Assembly: GCF_023614235.1 (NCBI RefSeq) | Contig: NZ_CP094264.1 | Location: forward strand, 4,092,001 to 4,156,000 | Length of the DNA stretch: 64,000 nt | DNA from: Streptomyces sp. MRC013 | GTDB taxonomy: Bacteria > Actinomycetota > Actinomycetes > Streptomycetales > Streptomycetaceae | Direction of reading: 5' to 3' | In this document: positions 45,497 to 52,664 of the stretch, one piece after another | Position numbering within the stretch: the stretch's first letter is position 1 | Layout of the letters: every line of letters begins with the position of its first letter | The notes under the pieces: generated by a model | Seen by the model: only the letters and a program-made list of their open reading frames with translations | Databases searched by the model: none | What the model was told of the DNA's origin: nothing | Translations under genes and position numbers: made by a program

Positions 45497-48331
45497 TCAG
45501 ACGAACAGGTCGTAGACCTGCCAGCCCTTGCCGATCGTCGTGCGGGCGGCGAACGGCGCGGTGGCGCTGCCGGTGCCCCGGTAGAACCACATCTCGCCGT
45601 TGCCGTCGCGGGCGATCAGGTCCGGCCGGCCGTCCCTGTTCAGGTCGCTCGGGCCGAGCAGCGTGTTGTAGACCTGCCAGCCCTTGCCGATCGTCGTGCG
45701 GGCGGCGAACGGCGCGGTGGCGCTGCCGGTGCCCCGGTACAGCCACATCACGCCCGAGCCGTCGCGGGCGACCATGTCGGGCCTGCCGTCGCCGGTGAGG
45801 TCGCCGGTGTCGGTCATCGTGGGGTACGCCTGCCAGCCCTTGCCGACCGAGACGCGGGCGGCGAACGGGGCGGAGGGGACGCCGGTGCCCCGGTACAGCC
45901 ACAGGTAGCCGGAGCCGTCGCGGGCGACGAGGTCCGCGAGGCCGTCGCCGGTGAGGTCCCGGGCGCCGCTCATCAGGTTGTAGATCTGCCAGCCCCTGCC
46001 GACGTACACCCGGGCGGCGAACGGCGCCGACGGGTTGCCGCTGCCCCGGTAGTACCACAGGCCGCCGGAGCCGTCGCGGGCCACCGCGTCACCCGTGCCG
46101 TCCGCGCGCAGCGCCGTCATCGAGGTGATCGTGTCGTACGCGCCCCACCCGCTGCCGACCCGGTAGCGGGTGAAGAACGGGGAGGCCGCGCCGCCGGTGC
46201 CCTGGTACTGCCACAGCACGCCGGAGCCGTCGCGGGCGAGGGTGTTGTAGCGGTCGGTGCCCGGGTCCGGGGCGGTGGGCTCGACCTTCTCCACGTCGGC
46301 CGCGCTGACCCACGCGAAGCGGTGGTTGTAGCGGATGGGGTAGAAGGAGTTGCTCCCCCGCACCAGGGTCCGGGAGCCGGTGCCCGTGCCGTCGAACGTG
46401 CCGCCGTAGTAGTACGTGCCCGGCACGGCCGCGCCGGCCAGCGTGTACAGCTGCCCGGCCGGGAGGCTGTACTTGGTCAGGTGCGCGGTGTTCTGGTCCT
46501 GCACCGGCACGCCCGTGCCCGCGTACGCCGCGTCCTCCGGGTAGCTGCGCCCGTACACCTTGACGGTCACGCCGGCCTTCGCCCGCAGCGCGGTCCCGGA
46601 CTTCACGGGCGCGGTGTACTGGCCGCCCGGGTTGCGGAACCACGCCTTCTGGCCGCCGTACCAGACCGCCGTCCAGTCGTTGCGCGCCTCGGCGACGACG
46701 TACGTGCCGCCGGCGACGAGCTTGTTGCCCCAGTTCCAGCCCTCGCTCCAGGTCTGCGCCCCCAGGTAGGGGTCGCCGATCGTGGCGGAGCCGGTGGAGG
46801 GCGAGGTGTAGAGGTAGCCGAAGTTCGCCGGCTGCGGCGTGACCGCGGTGCCGTTGTTCGTCAGCTTCGGCTGGTTGGCCGAGGTGAACGGCGGGACGAA
46901 GCGGACGAGCTGCCCCGCCCTGAGCGGGCCGCCCGCGCCGCCGGCGCCCGTGGGGGCGCCCATCAGGGACATGTAGTGGTTCCAGTCCCAGAACGGGCCC
47001 GGGTCCCAGTGCTGGGCGCGGACCTTGGTGTCCAGGACGCCCGGTATCTCGTCGTGGCCGATGATGTGCTCGCGGTCGAGCGGGATGCCGTACTTGGCGG
47101 CGAGGTGCTTCACGAGCGCCGCGGACGACTCGTACTGCGGCTCCGTGTACCAGCTGCCCTCCTTGATCGCGTAGCCCTCGTGCTCGATGCCGATCGAGTG
47201 CACGTTGAGGGTCTTGTTGCCCGCGTGCCACGCCTCGTTCTTGTTCTCCACCATCTGGGTGACCAGGCCGTCGGAGGCGCGGACCATGTAGTGGGCGCTG
47301 GCGTAGGTGCTGGAGTTCTGGAAGACCGCGAGCGACCCGTCGTAGCCGCCCTCCGTGTCGTGGATGGCGATGTACCGGATGTCGTGGCCGTTCGCCGGGC
47401 GGTCGGCGACGTTGTAGTTGCCCCAGTCGTCCGGGCCGCTGTTCTGCTTGTACGCGGCCGGGCGGAAGTCGCAGTTCAGGCCGGTCGGGCAGTCGGGGGC
47501 CGGGACGGCGCTCGCACCGGCGGAGGTCGCGGCGAGCGGGACCTTCGCCGACGGGGCCGGCTTCACGGACGGGTCGGCCGGCAGGGACAGCCGCTGGCCG
47601 TCGCCGGTGACCCGCCGCTCGCCGGTCCGGATCGACTCGAAGACGCGCTTCGCGAACAGCTGGGCGCCCTTGCGGTCGGGCGCCTGGCTGTAGCGGGCGA
47701 CGGCCGGGTACCACGCGCCCGGCTCGTCGGGCAGGGCGCCGGTGGCCTCGCGCTGGTACTCGGCGAGGAGCGCCGCGCCGGCGCGGACGCTCTGCGCGGG
47801 GTCCTCGCGCACCGCTTCGGGGGAGGCGTCGGCCAGCTCGGCGGCCTCGTCCAGCGTGTGCAGCCGCGGGTCGCTCGTGTCGACGGGCTTCTCGCGGACC
47901 GACCTCAGCGCCTTCTCCGCGTCGAAGTGCTTCTCGACGTTCGGGTCGCCGCTGCGGTTCATGTGGGCGAGGCGGTGCTCGTCGTCCCCGTGGCCGTGGC
48001 CGTCCTCCAGGTCCTCCGGGTCGACCTGGGTGAGGCCCATGACGTTGTACGCGCCGGTGGTGCTGGGCAGGCCGTCGTGGCTCTCCCAGCGCGTCTGCCG
48101 GTACGCCACCGCCATCAGCACGCTCACCGGGACGTCGAACTCGCGGGCGGCCTCCTCGAACCGGGTCTGCAGCTCCGTGCCCGGCGCCGCGGCCACGGCA
48201 CCGGAGGAGCCGAGGAGGCCCGGGGAGGCCACGGCGAGGGTGCCGGCGGTCGTCGCGACGGCCACCGCCGAGGCGACGGCGTACGTCAGGAACCTTCTCT
48301 TCTTGCGGTCTCTTCGGTGATCGGCGCTCAA
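45497..48331 (-). CDS. Secreted N-acetylmuramoyl-L-alanine amidase with C-terminal FG-GAP/VCBS repeats
   Basis: About 944 residues. N-terminal basic signal region (RRDRKKRRFLTYAVASAVAV), a helical domain (about 45-280), an Amidase_2 domain (about 305-465) with zinc ligands in YIAIHDTEGGYDG (His about 322), NVHSIGIEHEGYA and RAQHWDPGPFWDW, a middle region of about 250 residues rich in Tyr and Gly, and five beta-propeller-type repeats of about 52 residues (ARDGSGxLWxYRGTG pattern, with DLTGDGLADL calcium-type loops). Cleaves the amide bond between muramic acid and the stem peptide outside the cell. TTG at 48331 is chosen on GGGGTGGG upstream; a start at 48379 is possible. Confidence 0.9.
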   Translation of the reverse strand: MSADHRRDRKKRRFLTYAVASAVAVATTAGTLAVASPGLLGSSGAVAAAPGTELQTRFEEAAREFDVPVSVLMAVAYRQTRWESHDGLPSTTGAYNVMGLTQVDPEDLEDGHGHGDDEHRLAHMNRSGDPNVEKHFDAEKALRSVREKPVDTSDPRLHTLDEAAELADASPEAVREDPAQSVRAGAALLAEYQREATGALPDEPGAWYPAVARYSQAPDRKGAQLFAKRVFESIRTGERRVTGDGQRLSLPADPSVKPAPSAKVPLAATSAGASAVPAPDCPTGLNCDFRPAAYKQNSGPDDWGNYNVADRPANGHDIRYIAIHDTEGGYDGSLAVFQNSSTYASAHYMVRASDGLVTQMVENKNEAWHAGNKTLNVHSIGIEHEGYAIKEGSWYTEPQYESSAALVKHLAAKYGIPLDREHIIGHDEIPGVLDTKVRAQHWDPGPFWDWNHYMSLMGAPTGAGGAGGPLRAGQLVRFVPPFTSANQPKLTNNGTAVTPQPANFGYLYTSPSTGSATIGDPYLGAQTWSEGWNWGNKLVAGGTYVVAEARNDWTAVWYGGQKAWFRNPGGQYTAPVKSGTALRAKAGVTVKVYGRSYPEDAAYAGTGVPVQDQNTAHLTKYSLPAGQLYTLAGAAVPGTYYYGGTFDGTGTGSRTLVRGSNSFYPIRYNHRFAWVSAADVEKVEPTAPDPGTDRYNTLARDGSGVLWQYQGTGGAASPFFTRYRVGSGWGAYDTITSMTALRADGTGDAVARDGSGGLWYYRGSGNPSAPFAARVYVGRGWQIYNLMSGARDLTGDGLADLVARDGSGYLWLYRGTGVPSAPFAARVSVGKGWQAYPTMTDTGDLTGDGRPDMVARDGSGVMWLYRGTGSATAPFAARTTIGKGWQVYNTLLGPSDLNRDGRPDLIARDGNGEMWFYRGTGSATAPFAARTTIGKGWQVYDLFV
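45512..45739. repeat. Two identical 72-bp copies inside the amidase repeat region
   Basis: Bases 45512-45583 recur exactly at 45668-45739, a period of 156 bp (one 52-residue protein repeat). The other repeats are diverged, so these last two are a recent duplication or gene conversion. Confidence 0.9.
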
Positions 48332-48517
48332 GTCCCACCCCTGTGTGAAGTTCGCGGCCGGGCAGATGATCTGGCCCAAGAGCGCGTGACGCTACCAAAC
48401 CCGCCTCCGCCCGGATCCGCCGGGTTGTCGGCCGCCTCCGTGTCCGGATCCGGAGAAGGCCGTCTCATTTCCTGGTCTCATACGTGCCGTCCGCCCGCAG
48501 CGCGTAATGTGGTCGAG

Positions 48518-49873
48518 GTGACCGTGAACGCCGACCCCCACGCCGTCGCCGCCCGGGCGACCTGGCGAGACCTGCCCGCGGCGCAGCAGCCCGAGTACCC
48601 GGACGCCGAGGCTCTGCGCGACGTGATCGCCGACCTCGAGTCGTATCCGCCGCTCGTCTTCGCCGGCGAGTGCGACCAGCTGCGGGCCAGGATGGGGGCC
48701 GTCGCCCGGGGCGAGGCGTTCCTGCTCCAGGGCGGGGACTGCGCGGAGTCCTTCGACGCGGTCGGCGCCGAGGACATCCGGGCCAAGCTGAAGACCCTCC
48801 TGCAGATGGGCGCCGTGCTGACGTACGCCGCCTCCGTGCCCGTCGTGAAGGTGGGCCGGATCGCCGGCCAGTACTCGAAGCCGCGCTCCAAGCCCACCGA
48901 GACCCGCGACGGCGTGACCCTGCCGACGTACCGCGGCGACTCCGTCAACGGCTTCGACTTCACCGAGGAGGCGCGCGTCCCGGACCCGCAGCGGCTCAAG
49001 CGCATGTACCAGGCTTCCGCCTCGACGCTGAACCTGGTCCGCGCCTTCACCACCGGCGGCTACGCCGACCTGCGCCAGGTGCACGCCTGGAACCAGGACT
49101 TCGTGAAGTCCTCCCCCTCCGGCCAGCGGTACGAGCAGCTGGCCCGCGAGATCGACAACGCCCTCAGCTTCATGAAGGCGTGCGGCACGGACCCGGCCGA
49201 GTTCCGCACGGTCGAGTTCTTCGCCTCCCACGAGGCGCTGCTCCTCGCCTACGAGTCGGCGCTGACCCGTGTCGACTCGCGCACCGGCGACCTGTACGAC
49301 ACGTCGGGCCACATGCTGTGGATCGGCGAGCGCACGCGCCAGCTCGACCACGCGCACATCGAGTTCGCGTCCCGGATCCGCAACCCGATCGGCATCAAGC
49401 TCGGCCCGACGACCACGGTCGACGAGGCGCTCACCTACGTCGACCGCCTGGACCCGGATCGCGAGCCGGGCCGGCTGACCTTCATCGTCCGCATGGGCGC
49501 CGACAAGGTCCGCGACAGGCTCCCCGAGCTGGTGGAGAAGGTCACGGCCGCGGGCGCGGTCGTCGCCTGGGTCGCCGACCCGATGCACGGCAACACCTTC
49601 GAGGCGGCCTCGGGCCACAAGACGCGCCGCTTCGACGACGTCCTGGACGAGGTCAAGGGCTTCTTCGAGGTCCACAAGGCGCTCGGCACGCACCCGGGCG
49701 GCATCCACGTCGAGCTGACCGGCGACGACGTCACCGAGTGCGTCGGCGGCGGCGACGAGATCTTCGTCGACGACCTGCACCAGCGCTACGAGACGGCCTG
49801 CGACCCGCGGCTCAACCGCAGCCAGTCGCTGGACCTGGCGTTCCTGGTGGCGGAGATGTACCGGGACCAGTGA
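48518..49873 (+). CDS. aroH: Class II 3-deoxy-7-phosphoheptulonate (DAHP) synthase
   Basis: First step of the shikimate pathway: joins PEP and erythrose 4-phosphate. 451 residues of the plant/actinobacterial class II type. Motifs: LVFAGECDQLR, FLLQGGDCAESFD (metal Cys), VKVGRIAGQYSKPRSKPTE, RVHAWNQDF-like QVHAWNQDFVKSSPSGQRYE, GIKLGPTTT, WVADPMHGNTF (metal His) and CVGGGDEI then YETACDPRLN. GTG 48518 (VTVNADPHAV) was chosen by family N-termini; a TAATGT box lies 8 bases upstream, suggesting little or no leader. Divergent from the amidase; same neighbourhood as Rv2178c. Confidence 0.95.
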   Translation: MTVNADPHAVAARATWRDLPAAQQPEYPDAEALRDVIADLESYPPLVFAGECDQLRARMGAVARGEAFLLQGGDCAESFDAVGAEDIRAKLKTLLQMGAVLTYAASVPVVKVGRIAGQYSKPRSKPTETRDGVTLPTYRGDSVNGFDFTEEARVPDPQRLKRMYQASASTLNLVRAFTTGGYADLRQVHAWNQDFVKSSPSGQRYEQLAREIDNALSFMKACGTDPAEFRTVEFFASHEALLLAYESALTRVDSRTGDLYDTSGHMLWIGERTRQLDHAHIEFASRIRNPIGIKLGPTTTVDEALTYVDRLDPDREPGRLTFIVRMGADKVRDRLPELVEKVTAAGAVVAWVADPMHGNTFEAASGHKTRRFDDVLDEVKGFFEVHKALGTHPGGIHVELTGDDVTECVGGGDEIFVDDLHQRYETACDPRLNRSQSLDLAFLVAEMYRDQ

Positions 49874-49881
49874 GCGGCGGA

Positions 49882-49904
49882 CGCCGTCCCCCTCGGGGAC
49901 GGCG
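49882..49904 (+). terminator. First hairpin after DAHP synthase
   Basis: 10-bp perfect stem CGCCGTCCCC / GGGGACGGCG with a 3-base loop, 8 bp after the stop codon. Confidence 0.7.
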
Positions 49905-49914
49905 CCGACGCGCA

Positions 49915-49949
49915 GGTGGGGCGCGGATCCGTGTGATCCGCGCCCCACC
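49915..49949 (+). terminator. Second, longer hairpin after DAHP synthase
   Basis: 15-bp perfect stem (49915-49929 and 49935-49949) with a 5-base loop. Together with the first hairpin it isolates the iron-regulated bfd promoter just downstream. Confidence 0.75.
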
Positions 49950-49995
49950 GCTTCGTCCGGGGCGTCCCGGGCTTCCGCGCACCGCACCCCACAGG

Positions 49996-50014
49996 TAAGG
50001 TTAGGTTAACCTCA
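49996..50014 (+). promoter_or_regulatory. Iron box (DmdR1/IdeR-type operator) upstream of bfd
   Basis: TAAGGTTAGGTTAACCTCA fits the 19-bp actinobacterial iron box TWAGGTTAGSCTWACCTWA at 17 of 19 positions. It lies 49 bp before the bfd start, well placed for repression by an iron-loaded DtxR-family regulator. bfd would be made when iron is scarce. Confidence 0.8.
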
Positions 50015-50062
50015 CCGACCGGGCGGGGATTGTCGGCCGCGACCTGCAGGAAGGTGACCCGC

Positions 50063-50328
50063 GTGTACGTCTGCTCGTGCTTCGGCATCACCGAGAGGCA
50101 GGTCAGGGAGCACGCGGACGCCGGTGCCTGCACCCCGCGCCAGATAGCCTCGGCCTGCAAGGCGGGCACCGACTGCGGCTCCTGCGTACGCCGCATCCAG
50201 GCCATCCTGGGCCGGGGCGCCTGCCCGCGGCGGGAGCTGGTGGAGCAGGGCGGCCCGGCGCTGTCCGGCCTCCCCCGGTCCCCGCGGCACCGTCCCCGGC
50301 GCTCCGGGGCCTCTCCGAGGTCGCCTGA
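50063..50328 (+). pseudogene. bfd: Bacterioferritin-associated ferredoxin, frameshifted near C-terminus
   Basis: Small [2Fe-2S] protein that reduces bacterioferritin to release stored iron. The first 70 residues are intact: VYVCSCFGITERQVREHADA, CTPRQIASACKAGTDCGSC, with cluster ligands Cys4, Cys6, Cys38 and Cys41. AGGAAGG lies 8 bases before the GTG at 50063. At the run of five C (50272-50276) one base seems to be missing: restoring it gives a normal end (VPAAPSPALRGLSEVA, stop at 50328; 88 residues). As written, the frame stays open for more than 400 codons across the antisense of bfr. The Fe-S domain itself is unaffected. Confidence 0.85.
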
Positions 50329-50356
50329 GGGACCGCGGCACCGCCGGGCGGCGGGC

Positions 50357-50836
50357 CTACCCCTCCGGCTGCTGGACGATCGTCGCCAGGTACAGCGACT
50401 CCCCGAGTTTCTGCACCAGCTCCAGCTGCGTGTCCAGGTAGTCGATGTGCCGCTCCTCGTCGGCGAGGATCGCCTCGAAGACGTTGGCCGAGGTGACGTC
50501 GCCCTTGTCGCGCATCACCCGGATGCCGCGCCGCAGCCGGTCGATCGCCTCCACCTCGACCTCGCGGTCGGCGTGGAACATCTCCGTCACCGTCTGGCCC
50601 ACGCGGACGTGGAAGAGCCGCTGGTAGTTCGGCAGGCCCTCCAGGAGGAGGATCCGGTCCGTGAGCACCTCCGCGTGCCTCATCTCGTCGAAGGACTCCG
50701 CGCGGGTGTACTTCGCGAGCCTCGTCCACCCGAAGTTCTCCTGCATCTTCGAGTGGAGGAAGTACTGGTTGATCGCGGTCAGCTCGGCGGTCAGCTGCTC
50801 GTTGAGGAACTCGAGGACCTCGGGGTCTCCCTGCAT
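50357..50836 (-). CDS. bfr: Bacterioferritin
   Basis: 159-residue haem-containing ferritin; 24 subunits store iron as ferric mineral. All ferroxidase ligands are at their standard numbers: Glu18, Glu51, His54, Glu94, Glu127, His130; the haem-binding Met52 is present, so it is a true Bfr and not FtnA. ATG at 50836 follows AAGGAG. It converges with bfd, its likely reductant, 28 bp away; no iron box is seen at its own promoter. Confidence 0.97.
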   Translation of the reverse strand: MQGDPEVLEFLNEQLTAELTAINQYFLHSKMQENFGWTRLAKYTRAESFDEMRHAEVLTDRILLLEGLPNYQRLFHVRVGQTVTEMFHADREVEVEAIDRLRRGIRVMRDKGDVTSANVFEAILADEERHIDYLDTQLELVQKLGESLYLATIVQQPEG

Positions 50837-50989
50837 GGCAGAGGCTCCTTCCGTAGGGGCGGGGCGGGATGCGCGCATCCGCGCACCGCGGGGGAGGATC
50901 ATCCAGTAGATGACTACTCGATAGAGCTTGCCCCATTCGTCCTGTACTTCGGTCGTAACCACCCCTCCCGGTCTGTCACCATTGGGGGC

Positions 50990-51622
50990 ATGGGTCAGCC
51001 GGAGAGCGGGGAACACCGGACGGCGGAGGAGCCCGCGCTTCCGCCGGGACAGCGTCTGCAGCGCGGCTGGCCGGTCACCCACTACGGCCCCGTCCCCAGG
51101 TTCCGGCCCGAACGCTGGGACTTCCGGGTCTTCGGCGCCACGGCGGACGGCGGGAAGCGCTGCTGGAGCCACGAGGAGTTCACCGCGCTGCCGTTCTCCA
51201 CCGTCGTCGCCGACCTGCACTGCGTCACGAGGTTCAGCATGGTCGGGGCCGAATGGGGAGGCGTCCCCGCGCGCACGGTGCTGGAGCTGGCCCCGCCCGC
51301 CCCCGACGCCAGCCATGTGATGGTGTGGGCCGAGTACGGCTTCAGCGCCAACATGCGGCTGGCGGACTTCGCCTCCGAGCGCACCGTCTTCGCCACCCAC
51401 AAGGACGGCGAGCCGCTCACCGCGGAGCACGGTTTCCCGCTCCGGCTCATCGTGCCCCACCTCTACGCCTGGAAGGGCCCCAAGTGGGTCCGCGGCGTCG
51501 AGTACATGACCGCCGACCGCCGCGGCTTCTGGGAGGAGCGCGGCTACCACAACATCGGCGACCCGTGGGCCGAGCAGCGCTACTCGTACCAGGAGGAGCC
51601 CGGGGACGGCCCGGAGCCCTGA
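50990..51622 (+). CDS. Molybdopterin-dependent oxidoreductase (SUOX fold)
   Basis: 210 residues of the sulfite-oxidase molybdopterin domain only. The Mo-ligand Cys is in VADLHCVTRFSM (Cys78). Other fold markers are FRVFGATADGG, EFTALPF, VMVWAEYGFSANM, LRLIVPHLYAWKGPKWVRGV and IGDPWAEQRY. No Tat signal and no haem domain, so a cytoplasmic or partner-dependent enzyme; close to YedY/MsrP-like small forms. Divergent from bfr (153 bp between). Substrate unknown. Confidence 0.88.
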   Translation: MGQPESGEHRTAEEPALPPGQRLQRGWPVTHYGPVPRFRPERWDFRVFGATADGGKRCWSHEEFTALPFSTVVADLHCVTRFSMVGAEWGGVPARTVLELAPPAPDASHVMVWAEYGFSANMRLADFASERTVFATHKDGEPLTAEHGFPLRLIVPHLYAWKGPKWVRGVEYMTADRRGFWEERGYHNIGDPWAEQRYSYQEEPGDGPEP

Positions 51623-51754
51623 CCCCCGGCCCCGCGGCGCGCCCCCGCCGGAGGCACGCGTCCGGACCCGGCACGGGACGGCGGCGCCCGGGCGGTGCCG
51701 GCGGGCGGCTCCCGCCCCGGCGACCGGGCCGCGTGCCCCGGAGGGCCGTCGGGG

Positions 51755-52588
51755 TCAGGGCCGGGGCGCCGCCCGCAGGGCCTTGAGCCGCGCCACGTCC
51801 CCGGCGTTGCCCTCCTTGCCGCCCGGCGTCTCGACGATCAGCGGCACGCCCTCCGTGGCGGGGTGGCGCATCAGCTCCGCGAAGGGCTCCTCCCCGATGT
51901 GCCCGGCACCGATGTTGGCGTGCCGGTCCTTGCGCGCCCCGGCCACGTCCTTGGAGTCGTTGGCGTGGATCAGCTTCAGCCGTCCCTCGCCGACCGTCCC
52001 CACCAGCAGGTCCAGCGTCCTGCGCATCCCGTCGGCCCCGGTCAGGTCGTGGCCGGCGGCGAAGACGTGGCAGGTGTCCAGGCAGACGCCGAGCCGGGGG
52101 TGGGCGTCCAGGGCCTCGAAGTACGGCCCGAAGTCCCGGGTCCGGGAGCAGAGCGACGAGCCCTGCCCGGCCGTCGACTCCAGCAGCAGGAACGGGTCGT
52201 CGTCGTGCGTCAGCTCGTCGAGCAGCGGCAGCAACCGCTCCCGCACCTGCGCGAGCGCCTCCGCGCGGGGCCGTCCGCCGGTCGCCGAGCCGGTGTGGAC
52301 GACGACGCCCCGGGCGCCGATCGCCCGGGCCCGGCGCAGCGAGTGGCGCAGGGACCCCACGGACCGCTCGGCGGTGGCCTCCGTGTGCGAGCCGAAGTTG
52401 ATCAGGTAGGGGGCGTGGACGTACGCCGGTATGCCCTCGGCGGCGCACCGGTCGCGGAACACCGCGTCCTGCGCCGGGTTGCCGGCCGGGGTGGCCCAGC
52501 CGCGCGGGTTGGCGACGAAGACCTGGACGGCCTCGGCGCCGATCTCGCGGGCGTGGGCGAGGCCGGTGGCGGCCAGGCCGCCGGCCAC
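51755..52588 (-). CDS. nfo: Deoxyribonuclease IV (AP endonuclease, Nfo family), N-terminus probably frameshifted
   Basis: Cuts DNA 5' to abasic sites in base-excision repair. 277 residues as an open frame from GTG 52588. TIM-barrel zinc ligands are visible: YVHAPYLINFGSH, VVHTGSATGG, LLLESTAGQG, GVCLDTCHVFAAGHD, LIHANDSKD, ANIGAGHIGEEPF and LIVETPGGKEG. The family normally has about 20 more residues (PVGAHVPVAGGL with metal-region His). These are in sequence upstream but require one base fewer in the G7 run at 52612-52618; a GTG at 52658 would then start a 300-residue protein 7 bp after the kinase stop. Confidence 0.9.
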   Translation of the reverse strand: MAGGLAATGLAHAREIGAEAVQVFVANPRGWATPAGNPAQDAVFRDRCAAEGIPAYVHAPYLINFGSHTEATAERSVGSLRHSLRRARAIGARGVVVHTGSATGGRPRAEALAQVRERLLPLLDELTHDDDPFLLLESTAGQGSSLCSRTRDFGPYFEALDAHPRLGVCLDTCHVFAAGHDLTGADGMRRTLDLLVGTVGEGRLKLIHANDSKDVAGARKDRHANIGAGHIGEEPFAELMRHPATEGVPLIVETPGGKEGNAGDVARLKALRAAPRP

Positions 52589-52664
52589 CGGGACGTGGGC
52601 GCCGACGGGGCGGGGGGGCGCCCGCCGGGCGGGCGGGGGCGGGGGGACGGGGAGGCACGGGCGG

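Noticed and set aside
44294..49873. Very long plus-strand open frame (over 1800 codons) spanning the antisense of the amidase and joined to DAHP synthase
   Set aside because: It is a high-GC artefact: the antisense part has Arg/Val/Gly/Ala junk composition, and only the last 451 codons match a protein family.
50837..50989. Iron box in the bfr promoter
   Set aside because: The AT-rich patch around 50900-50925 lacks the AGGTTAG/CTAACCT halves.
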